From the NCBI RefSeq assembly GCF_937910895.1, contig NZ_CALEMI010000160.1, positions 90,209 through 154,208 of the forward strand: a stretch of DNA of 64,000 bases. The letters run 5' to 3'. Positions 46,148 through 53,105 of the stretch are shown here, piece by piece. The notes under the pieces were generated by a model. That model saw only the letters and a program-made list of their open reading frames with translations. It had not been told where the DNA came from and did no database searches. The first letter of the stretch is position 1. The number at the start of each line of letters is the position of its first letter. The position numbers and the translations under genes are program-made. The stretch comes from an uncultured Dokdonia sp. (GTDB taxonomy: Bacteria > Bacteroidota > Bacteroidia > Flavobacteriales > Flavobacteriaceae).

Positions 46148-47943
46148 AGTGGTATTTCGATTATAAATGTGGTTCCTTTGTTAGCAGCAGAATCAATAGT
46201 TAACTTTCCTTTTAACTCTTCTATTTTTTTCTCTATACTATTTAATCCTAGCCCTTTTTGTTTTTCTAATTTGGTTTTATCTAGTCCAACTCCATCATCT
46301 TCTACGATGATTGTTATAGAATTTTCATCAGCAGTAATGTCTATAGAAACTTCTGAGGCTTTTGAATGCTTTACTGCGTTTGTGATGAGTTCTGTAGTCA
46401 TTCGACGCAAGTCATTTTCAATGGATATGTTTACAATATTAATCGTTCCATGACTTTGTACTTCGACTGATAATTGATTACTTTCATTCATAATAGCTGC
46501 AAAATCTTTAATAACGTCTACCCAATAACCAGAATTTTGAGACGCTGAGTCTTCTAAATGCGCCATATTCCTAACTTTTAGATACGCTTCATTTATTAGC
46601 TCTTGTGTTTTAGATATTAAACTTTCCTCTTCTTGTTGGAAACGATCTTTACGGACTTTAAGATTATCAAAGCACTGCTGAATCGCAATAATTAAACTTC
46701 CTAAATTATCATGTAATTCCCCTGCAATGCGTTGTCGTTGCTTATCTTTTTCATCATTACGAGCGTCTATTGCTTCAATTTCTTTTTCTTTTTCGGCAAG
46801 CAGTTTTTTACTTCTATAATACAATATGAGGATGGCACCAATAATAATCACAGCAATTAAAATAATCATTACCTGGTATAACAGGTTTTTATCTTTTATT
46901 CCTTCAGCTTTTAAGATTAAATTTTTTTGAGATAATTCATTGGTTTCTAATAAAGTTAATATAGTGTTCTGTTTTGTAATGTTTATACTATCCCTATATG
47001 AAACCATTTTTTTATAATATATAAAAGCAGAATCTTCCTCCCTCAAATTCTCATAATTGAGAGATAAGTATTTGTACAATCCTATTTTTCTGTTATAAAT
47101 ATTTTCTTTAATTGGCAAGGTTTCTGCTTTAAGAAGAATGTCAATGGCTTCCTCATAATTGCCTTGAAGTGTATATGTATATGCTTTTGTTTTTAAAGAT
47201 GATTCTATACGATCTGGAGAATCTAGTATGTTAGCATAATACAGCATGCTATCAGCATGAATTTTGGCTTGTTTAAAATCATCAGTATAGCTTTGATAGA
47301 ATACTGATTTGTAATTGTGCAATTTGTACATTGCATCAGGTGTTCCAATTTTATTTGCATAATGATTTGCTTTTTTTAAATGGAATTGAGCATTTTTAGT
47401 ATTTGAAGGAGTAATTCCTAAAAAGCTTAATCCTAAATGCGCAATAAGTAATTGTTCTGCGCTATCATCTTTACGTGCATTTTCAAAAAAGACTTTTAAA
47501 TAAGATTCACCATCATATTCTAAGAAATCTTGAGAAACTAAAGTGTAGTGTAAATCATAATTAATAATGTTTGTCATTTTTATATTCCCAGATGTACGGA
47601 ATAGTCTTTGAGCTTTGAGCTTGAGAGCATACGCTTTTTCCTCTTGGTTATTATATCTGTAGGCATCCCCAAGTATATAACAATACCATCCTTTATAATT
47701 CTTAGAAAGTTGAGTGCTATCTACATTTTTGAGTGCAATAAATGCCTTTGCTATATTACGTTGTTCTATATATAACTTCCCTTGATAATAATAGTTTAGA
47801 TTATTATTAGGAGGATATAATTGTGAAAGTTCACGTTCAAAAGCAGTATAGTGTTTATTATCTAATAAGGTGTCTAGCCGGGTTTCCTGAGTAAATATCT
47901 TATTAGATAAGAATAAGCAATATAGCAAAAACAAGTATTTCAA
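46144..47943 (-). CDS. Sensor histidine kinase with TPR-type sensor region
   Basis: 599 aa. Signal peptide (residues 1-18), then about 320 residues of helical tetratricopeptide-like repeats in the periplasm, a membrane helix at 354-376, a coiled linker (LAEKEKEIEAIDARNDEKDKQRQ), a HisKA_3 phospho-acceptor His411 in RIAGELHDNLGSL, and a HATPase domain (ELITNAVKHSKA, EDDGVGLD, GLGLNSI, GTTFIIEIPL). It senses a periplasmic or envelope signal and phosphorylates the adjacent NarL-family regulator. It follows the 175-aa gene by 33 bases, so the three form one operon. Confidence 0.92.
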   Translation of the reverse strand: MKYLFLLYCLFLSNKIFTQETRLDTLLDNKHYTAFERELSQLYPPNNNLNYYYQGKLYIEQRNIAKAFIALKNVDSTQLSKNYKGWYCYILGDAYRYNNQEEKAYALKLKAQRLFRTSGNIKMTNIINYDLHYTLVSQDFLEYDGESYLKVFFENARKDDSAEQLLIAHLGLSFLGITPSNTKNAQFHLKKANHYANKIGTPDAMYKLHNYKSVFYQSYTDDFKQAKIHADSMLYYANILDSPDRIESSLKTKAYTYTLQGNYEEAIDILLKAETLPIKENIYNRKIGLYKYLSLNYENLREEDSAFIYYKKMVSYRDSINITKQNTILTLLETNELSQKNLILKAEGIKDKNLLYQVMIILIAVIIIGAILILYYRSKKLLAEKEKEIEAIDARNDEKDKQRQRIAGELHDNLGSLIIAIQQCFDNLKVRKDRFQQEEESLISKTQELINEAYLKVRNMAHLEDSASQNSGYWVDVIKDFAAIMNESNQLSVEVQSHGTINIVNISIENDLRRMTTELITNAVKHSKASEVSIDITADENSITIIVEDDGVGLDKTKLEKQKGLGLNSIEKKIEELKGKLTIDSAANKGTTFIIEIPL

Positions 47944-47976
47944 AATTTGAATTTTAGTTTGTTAATTTACAACTAT

Positions 47977-48504
47977 TTATGCAGGATCCAACACACCTCC
48001 ACCAACTGTTCTAGGTTCTTCTTCTATTGTTATATTCAAAGATTTTCCACCGATAAACTCTTGAAGGAGTTCTATATTATAATCGTAGTCTTGTGAAGGT
48101 GAATCAAAGGTAACATGATGCTGAACAAAATAACGATAGATAGCAATATGCCAATCTTTGAAATCTTCATCGTGAACAGTAATTACCAAAATTTTATCTT
48201 GAGGAAAAGATATATGATTAAAAATAGAATCTAAAGATAAAGTTTGTCTATCCCAATCTAAATTTTCGGCAGTTAGCTTTTTACGATCAGTTGGATGTCC
48301 GTGGCTATAAATAGCAAGTAGACAAGGAATGTCTTCACTTGAAATATCATAAGGATTTCTAAGATTGAGACTGTATGTGTTTTCTGAATCAGATAATTCA
48401 ACTACTGGAATTTCAGTAGCTATTTCAATTACATTTTCCTCAATTGAGTACGTTCCTTTACTGTAAAATGTTTGTTTGTGCGCTGACGCTTTTGATGTTG
48501 TCAT
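47977..48504 (-). CDS. Unknown 175-aa protein, first gene of the histidine-kinase operon
   Basis: 175 aa, no known family. No signal peptide or membrane segment. The middle (LVITVHDEDFKDWHIAIYRYFVQHHV) is rich in His and acidic residues and looks like part of a compact alpha/beta fold. The C-terminus ends in an unusual flexible tail, EEEPRTVGGGVLDPA; the Arg before a glycine run could be a cleavage or conjugation site, but that is speculation. It has its own operator copy 75 bases upstream and probably belongs functionally to the two-component/protease cluster. Confidence 0.55.
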   Translation of the reverse strand: MTTSKASAHKQTFYSKGTYSIEENVIEIATEIPVVELSDSENTYSLNLRNPYDISSEDIPCLLAIYSHGHPTDRKKLTAENLDWDRQTLSLDSIFNHISFPQDKILVITVHDEDFKDWHIAIYRYFVQHHVTFDSPSQDYDYNIELLQEFIGGKSLNITIEEEPRTVGGGVLDPA

Positions 48505-48578
48505 TTGTTTTTGAGTTTAGGTTAAAATTATTAATTTAAATATGCCTCAAAACTAGATGATATAGACTGTAGAAAACA

Positions 48579-48594
48579 TACCTTGGTGAAGGTA
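48579..48594. promoter_or_regulatory. NarL-type operator 3, before the histidine-kinase operon
   Basis: TACCTTGGTGAAGGTA: the most symmetric copy, arms TACCTT and AAGGTA around GGTG. It predicts autoregulation of the two-component system. Confidence 0.72.
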
Positions 48595-48745
48595 AATTTT
48601 GAGACAACTTAGTATTAACCAATCGGATGCAAATTTTTAAGATCATCTTGTATGTACACTTCTGCAGAAGATTAACTAGATAATAGAGAACGAATTGCAA
48701 TTAATATTCACAAACAAATTGTGATTAATACGGAGTTAAAACTGA

Positions 48746-48767
48746 AAAACACCTATTAAGGTGTTTT
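48746..48767 (-). terminator. Terminator of the RuvC-like gene
   Basis: AAAACACCT, ATTA, AGGTGTTTT. On the minus strand it lies directly after the stop of the RuvC-like gene. Confidence 0.75.
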
Positions 48768-48770
48768 CAA

Positions 48771-49259
48771 TCACTCCAGATAATAATGAGTAAGCATCAA
48801 CGCAAATACATCAAAGACTCCCATTTGATAATGCTCTGCGGTAGTATTCTTGCGAAGTGCTGGCATACGAGATTGTAACTCTGGATACCATTCACTAATA
48901 GTTTTTGAAATACCATATTTTGTGTTTTTTCCAAATTGAAGAAACGCTTGCTTGATATCTTCACGAGAATATTTATAAATTGATAGTCCTTGATCAATAG
49001 CTTGTTTCTCAAACGCATCAATAACTCTTACTACTCGTTTACTAATTCGCTTGTCAGTATCTTGATACCCTCGTAAGAGAATTAATGAAGGGTTGTATTC
49101 TTTAATGAATCCTTGTAATCTTTTTAAGTGTGCGCCTACGCTAAGTGGTCTAATACGAGCAATACCATATCTAATAAGTTCTTTTGGGTTCTCACATACA
49201 ATGTAATTAAGACCTGCACCATTGGGATAGAGAACGACAATGAGTCCGCTATTTCCCAT
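48771..49259 (-). CDS. RuvC-like / RNase H-fold protein
   Basis: 162 aa. LIVVLYPNGAGLNYIVCENPKE at the start and NPSLILLRGYQDTD in the middle follow the first and fourth beta-strand pattern of Holliday-junction resolvase-like RNase H folds, and the end (EHYQMGVFDVFALMLTHYYLE) resembles the last helix with an acidic residue. The first conserved acid is not obvious (YPNG instead of DPG), so catalysis is doubtful. It overlaps the end of the XRE gene by 11 bases. Possibly a replication or recombination factor of the mobile element. Confidence 0.5.
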   Translation of the reverse strand: MGNSGLIVVLYPNGAGLNYIVCENPKELIRYGIARIRPLSVGAHLKRLQGFIKEYNPSLILLRGYQDTDKRISKRVVRVIDAFEKQAIDQGLSIYKYSREDIKQAFLQFGKNTKYGISKTISEWYPELQSRMPALRKNTTAEHYQMGVFDVFALMLTHYYLE

Positions 49260-49602
49260 ACTTTCCTTGCAACTCTATTAATTGATCTATAATAGTGTCA
49301 ATATTTGTGATCCTATCACTTACATCTGGAGAGGTCATTGCTTCCAACAAACGATCTTTCAAAGTTGTTGCTTGAGATATATTATTCTGTAGTATTTCTG
49401 TATAATGCTGTTTGAGTAACCTTTCTATCGGAATACGAAGGATAAAATGGTAGCTCAAAACCGTATTTATTTGGGGAATTCTTTTTCCTTTTTCAATTTT
49501 AGATAAACTACCGATATCAATTCCTATCATTTCCGCCATATCACCAAGAGCAATCCCCGAACGCTCACGATAAGTTTTTAAGTAGTGTAATGTTTTATTC
49601 AT
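49249..49602 (-). CDS. XRE-family regulator
   Basis: 117 aa. Residues about 5-60 form the Cro/C1-type HTH (LKTYRERSGIALGDMAEMIGIDIGSLSKIEKGKRIPQI, seen in parts), and the C-terminal half is helical. Overlap with the RuvC-like gene indicates one transcript. As the element's XRE protein it is a candidate reader of the repeated GGCTGAyC motif near 50.3, 52.5, 57.3, 57.9 and 59.1 kb, but this is only a guess from context. Confidence 0.8.
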   Translation of the reverse strand: MNKTLHYLKTYRERSGIALGDMAEMIGIDIGSLSKIEKGKRIPQINTVLSYHFILRIPIERLLKQHYTEILQNNISQATTLKDRLLEAMTSPDVSDRITNIDTIIDQLIELQGKYGK

Positions 49603-49769
49603 ATTAAATTAATAGGGTGTTGATTGTTATTTTTATTCAACACCGATATTCATTTTATAGGATGTGGTATTTATAAAATAGATATGCCTTTTTGCCAATA
49701 TGTCAAAAAAAATTCGCTGTCACTCTTATATTTAAAGAGTAATAGTAATGACGTGATAGTATTACTGTA

Positions 49770-50240
49770 TTATATAGGTGGTTGTATATGGTTAAATGAG
49801 ATCTTCTGCATACCCTGTGACGTATCTTCACTGTACAATTTTGTATGTGTAATTATTGTAGGGTTACTTTTCTTCACTGTTTTAGGTGAAGTATGTTCAC
49901 GGCTCACGTTTTTGTTAATGGAATAAAACAGTTTATGTGCTTTTCTCCGATCTTCTGTGGTGTATAGATATACTCCGTGTTCATTTTTGATATGTATGAG
50001 TCCTTTGCTAAATAATGAGGATATAGCTTTAGAGACGGAGCGTAGTGATAAGTTAGTTTTTTTTACAAAAAACCGCCTTGAAATCCAATCCCATTCTTTG
50101 TGTGATCCTGTTCGTTTATCTACCCATCCATAGGTTTGACGAATGATAACAAGTATTATTTTCAATTCTGCATACCCTAGATGCTTTAAATGAGTATCTA
50201 ATATTGAGTTTGGAACGCCTGTTCTATTTATGTATGCCAT
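49770..50240 (-). CDS. Replication-type winged-helix protein (phage RepO / RepA N-like)
   Basis: 156 aa. The start MAYINRTGVPNSILDTHLKHLGYAELKI then TYGWVDKR and WISRRFF, with LSLRSVSKAISSLFSKGLI as recognition helix, resembles the N-terminal winged-helix domain of phage or plasmid replication initiators. The rest is a basic, low-complexity tail. It may start replication of the element in an excised form, or act as a regulator. Minus strand, divergent from the recombinase side. Confidence 0.6.
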   Translation of the reverse strand: MAYINRTGVPNSILDTHLKHLGYAELKIILVIIRQTYGWVDKRTGSHKEWDWISRRFFVKKTNLSLRSVSKAISSLFSKGLIHIKNEHGVYLYTTEDRRKAHKLFYSINKNVSREHTSPKTVKKSNPTIITHTKLYSEDTSQGMQKISFNHIQPPI

Positions 50241-50312
50241 AGTATGAGCATATAAGTAATACTACTTCTTATATAGATATGCCATTTGGACCATTGGTAA
50301 ATGATTATCTAT

Positions 50313-50330
50313 CAAAATGGCTGATCTATT
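50313..50330. promoter_or_regulatory. CAAAATGGCTGATCTATT motif, copy 1
   Basis: One of several copies of CAAAAnGGCTGAyC found before plus-strand units of the element; this one lies 32-49 bases before the small gene at 50362. Confidence 0.5.
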
Positions 50331-50361
50331 TTTATGTTGGTGTTTGAGTAGTATATACATT

Positions 50362-50583
50362 ATGACCTCTAACGTAGAAGCTAACCCACCATTTAAACTC
50401 TCTGAGACAGCGTACAACGAACTTATAGAGGTGTTAAGAGATGAAATAGGTCAAGATTCCATTGATCGACTAGGAGAGGATAATATACATCACATAGGGC
50501 ATCATTTACTTACGTTGACTGCTATACAACTACGCATTCGTATAAAGGAGTATAAGCAAGGAAACGTGGACAATTTGAGATAA
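50362..50583 (+). CDS. Small acidic protein, paralogue A
   Basis: 73 aa from the ATG at 50362; the frame is open upstream but that part covers the repeated motif. NPPFKLSETAYNELIEVLRDEIGQDSIDRLGEDNIHHIGHHLL is shared nearly throughout with a second copy at 52639, read in segments: PPF-LxxxAYxEL, LRxEIGQDxIDxLGxDNIHHIGHHLLTLTAxQLxIRIKE. Family unknown. The histidine-rich middle may bind metal or form a helix. It precedes the serine recombinase, and its paralogue precedes the Gabija cassette. Confidence 0.65.
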   Translation: MTSNVEANPPFKLSETAYNELIEVLRDEIGQDSIDRLGEDNIHHIGHHLLTLTAIQLRIRIKEYKQGNVDNLR

Positions 50584-50601
50584 TTCCCATACACTATATA
50601 T

Positions 50602-50722
50602 GTCAAACTCTAGGAATTACATACAATTTGTATAAGCTTTTTGCTTGTACATAGAAATGGGGTGATAAGTCAGTTTTCCTAGAGTTTGACGATAATAGGA
50701 ACTTTCTTATCACCCCTTTTTT
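50602..50722 (+). promoter_or_regulatory. Structured leader with two interleaved inverted repeats before the recombinase
   Basis: Arms A (GTCAAACTCTAGGAA at 50602-50616) and A' (50676-50690) are perfect 15-bp complements. Arms B (GGGGTGATAAG at 50659-50669) and B' (CTTATCACCCC at 50706-50716) are perfect 11-bp complements; B' is followed by six T, so B/B' is a terminator. The order A-B-A'-B' gives a pseudoknot or mutually linked folds in RNA. Between A and B there is another hairpin (GTATAAGC, TTTTT, GCTTGTAC). A structured RNA, an attenuator, or a 59-bp invertible segment are all possible. Confidence 0.65.
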
Positions 50723-50738
50723 GCACTTCAATATACCT

Positions 50739-52481
50739 ATGAATACACACCAAACAAACAACTTTATCTATGGAGGGTATGTACGGAAGTCTTCTGAATC
50801 AGAGGACCGACAAGTGCAGTCTATTGAACGTCAAAAAGATGATTTACTCTCGATTATTGAAAAGGAGAGAATTATACTGAATGATGAAATTATTGAGGAA
50901 ACAAAATCGGCTTTTTCTATTGGTCGAGAAGGATTTAATAATCTTATTAAGTTAACCGAGAAAGGAAAAATAAATGCATGGCTCTGCTGGCATCCAAATC
51001 GATTATCACGAAACCCAATGGATGCAGGAATTATCATTTATCTCTTAGATATTGGAAAACTTCATCATATCAAAACACCTTCACGTGTTTTCTACAATAC
51101 ACCTACGGACAAAATGATGCTCCAATTTGAGTTTATGATGTCTAAAAAAGACTCCGATGATAAAAGTCATTTTGTGAAGAGTGGGCTTAGAAAACGTTAT
51201 GAAAAAGGATATCCAAGCGGTAGAGCTCCTATTGGTTTTTTAAATAATAAAACTCAAGAACAAGGTGATAGAGGTTGGATTATCGATCAAGATCGCATTG
51301 GCAAATTAAGGCTTCTATTTACTCGGTTTCTTAAGGGGAATGATTCACTTAACACAATTACTGAATATGCTCGTAATAATTTATATCTGACAACTCCAAT
51401 AGGAAAAAGAAGTGGAGGTAAATTAGTAGCTCGTTCAGTTATTCATAGTGTACTAACAAACCCCATTTATGCAGGATTTTTTTATTCAAGAGATGAAAAA
51501 GGGAATAGTAAAAGCTTAAGGAAATTAGAAAAAAGTCTTCCTCGTATTATTTCAGAAAATGAGCATATTCAAATATTAAATATTTTTAGAAAGCATTATC
51601 ATCCTAAATTACAAAAACATAATACAGCATACAAAGGTTATATTGTGGGTGGTGACGGTAACACTATAGGGGCAGATATAAAATTTCAACTTATTTGTGA
51701 TTGTGGAAAAAAATTCGCGTATCGTAGTAAAGAAACCTGTCCACAGTGCGGTATTGAGATTTCAAAAATGAAATCCCCGAAGTATCTTTCTTACACCTAC
51801 TATTTCAATATTAAGCGTCGAAAGACAAGAGGTTATTCGGCAAAGGGTATTGAACAAAAAAAGATAGATACATTTCTTATAGACTTCTACAACAAAGAAT
51901 TGAAACTCTCTAAAAAAGAATATGAATGGGCTAAAAAGCATTTAAAAATTCTTAGAGATAAAGAATTTGAAGAGGATAAGCGACTTGTTGAATTACACAA
52001 TAGTGAAATCAAATCTTTAGAAGCTAAAAAAGAGAAATTACGAAAATTATTTATCGAAGAAATGATCTCTCTTGATGAGTTTAAAGACGATGTTTCTAAA
52101 CTAGAAACTCAACTTAGCATTAAAAAAAGTGAGAAAATATATGCCGAAAACTGGTATGAACAACTCGATAAATTATTAGATAACTTGTACTGCTTTGAAG
52201 ATATTATCAAAAAGGCTGACTATAACGACAAAAAACAACTCTTAAAATTACTTCGTTCGAACCTAGTATGGGATGAAGAAAAACTCTTTATAAATAAGGC
52301 TGATTGGTTAAAAGAATATACAAAAGGGCGAAAGATAATATTAGAAGAATTTAAGGAGTTCGAACCTGAAAATATTAGTATAAATAAAGGCTTAAATAGT
52401 ACTTTGGAGGTTTACTGTCCATTTATTACCGACTTCATGGACAAACTTCGAAATAACTACTGTAAAAAGTCAGCCATTTAG
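50739..52481 (+). CDS. Large serine recombinase
   Basis: 580 aa from the ATG at 50739 (the earlier TTG lies in the terminator T-run). The resolvase domain has FIYGGYVRKSSESEDRQ with the nucleophile Ser, VQSIERQKDDL, and WHPNRLSRNPMDAG; the recombinase domain follows (KSGLRKRYEKGYPSGRAPIGF, in parts), then a zinc ribbon (CDCGKKF and CPQCG) and a coiled-coil insertion near 380-470. It performs integration or excision of the element. The last 17 codons and the 3' flank are duplicated at 57241-57368. Confidence 0.92.
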   Translation: MNTHQTNNFIYGGYVRKSSESEDRQVQSIERQKDDLLSIIEKERIILNDEIIEETKSAFSIGREGFNNLIKLTEKGKINAWLCWHPNRLSRNPMDAGIIIYLLDIGKLHHIKTPSRVFYNTPTDKMMLQFEFMMSKKDSDDKSHFVKSGLRKRYEKGYPSGRAPIGFLNNKTQEQGDRGWIIDQDRIGKLRLLFTRFLKGNDSLNTITEYARNNLYLTTPIGKRSGGKLVARSVIHSVLTNPIYAGFFYSRDEKGNSKSLRKLEKSLPRIISENEHIQILNIFRKHYHPKLQKHNTAYKGYIVGGDGNTIGADIKFQLICDCGKKFAYRSKETCPQCGIEISKMKSPKYLSYTYYFNIKRRKTRGYSAKGIEQKKIDTFLIDFYNKELKLSKKEYEWAKKHLKILRDKEFEEDKRLVELHNSEIKSLEAKKEKLRKLFIEEMISLDEFKDDVSKLETQLSIKKSEKIYAENWYEQLDKLLDNLYCFEDIIKKADYNDKKQLLKLLRSNLVWDEEKLFINKADWLKEYTKGRKIILEEFKEFEPENISINKGLNSTLEVYCPFITDFMDKLRNNYCKKSAI

Positions 52482-52556
52482 GCAGATACGCCAAGAAGGC
52501 TGATTATTATTTTCATAATGTCAAAAAGGCTGACCATATACATACACTTCATAGAT
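52429..52556. repeat. Left copy of the 128-bp direct repeat bounding the Gabija cassette
   Basis: Starts at CCGACTTCATGGAC in the recombinase 3' end and runs through the stop codon and the GGCTGA motifs to CATAGAT. It aligns without gaps to 57241-57368 with about eight mismatches. Confidence 0.85.
52522..52539. promoter_or_regulatory. CAAAAAGGCTGACCATAT motif, copy 2
   Basis: Shared with 57334-57351 inside the direct repeat and related to copies at 50313, 57854 and 59099. Two more GGCTGA cores (52469-52480 inverted, 52491-52507) lie within 50 bases. Confidence 0.5.
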
Positions 52557-52562
52557 ATAGTA

Positions 52563-52589
52563 AAAAAGAACACTTATGTTGTTCTTTTT
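52563..52589 (+). terminator. Terminator of the recombinase gene
   Basis: AAAAAGAACA, loop CTTATGT, TGTTCTTTTT. Confidence 0.82.
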
Positions 52590-52638
52590 AAATATACTAA
52601 CTCTATTCATAAGGTTTTATTTTAGTTAAAATAAAACT

Positions 52639-52857
52639 ATGGATGAGCTTAACCAAACACAATGTAATCCACCTTTTCGTCTTACTCAAGAAGCATACGA
52701 TGAACTCGTAATCATTTTAAGAGAAGAAATAGGTCAAGATGCTATTGATAACTTAGGTCCTGACAATATTCACCATATTGGTCACCACCTCTTAACACTA
52801 ACAGCTACTCAGTTAAAAATTAGAATTAAGGAAGAGAAGGAAAAAGAAAATCTATAA
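52639..52857 (+). CDS. Small acidic protein, paralogue B
   Basis: 72 aa. About two-thirds identical to the protein at 50362 (both share PPFxLTxxAYxEL, EIGQDxID and DNIHHIGHHLLTLTA). It lies between the recombinase terminator and the Gabija genes, 248 bases ahead of the latter. Two copies, each before a different module, suggest a regulator or accessory factor carried with each module. Function unknown. Confidence 0.65.
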   Translation: MDELNQTQCNPPFRLTQEAYDELVIILREEIGQDAIDNLGPDNIHHIGHHLLTLTATQLKIRIKEEKEKENL

Positions 52858-53105
52858 ACTGTCTTAAGATTTAAATCGCTCCAATCCTAAGGTCCTAGTC
52901 GTTATATATACACTCCATGATGTAAAGTAAAAGAGCAACATGATAGTGTTTTTTGAAAATACCTTTTAATCATATTTTTCTACTAGTGTTGAAAATACGA
53001 CCAACGAATTAGCCAGAATTTAATAAATAACTCATATATAGACTCTTCTGATTTATTTGCTTAGTTTTATCAAACAAATAATGGATTCAATGATATAGTT
53101 TATAT

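Noticed and set aside
49624..49926. 100-aa plus-strand frame
   Set aside because: Mostly overlaps the better supported minus-strand winged-helix gene, and the translation is Cys/Phe/Ile-rich without a family or start context.
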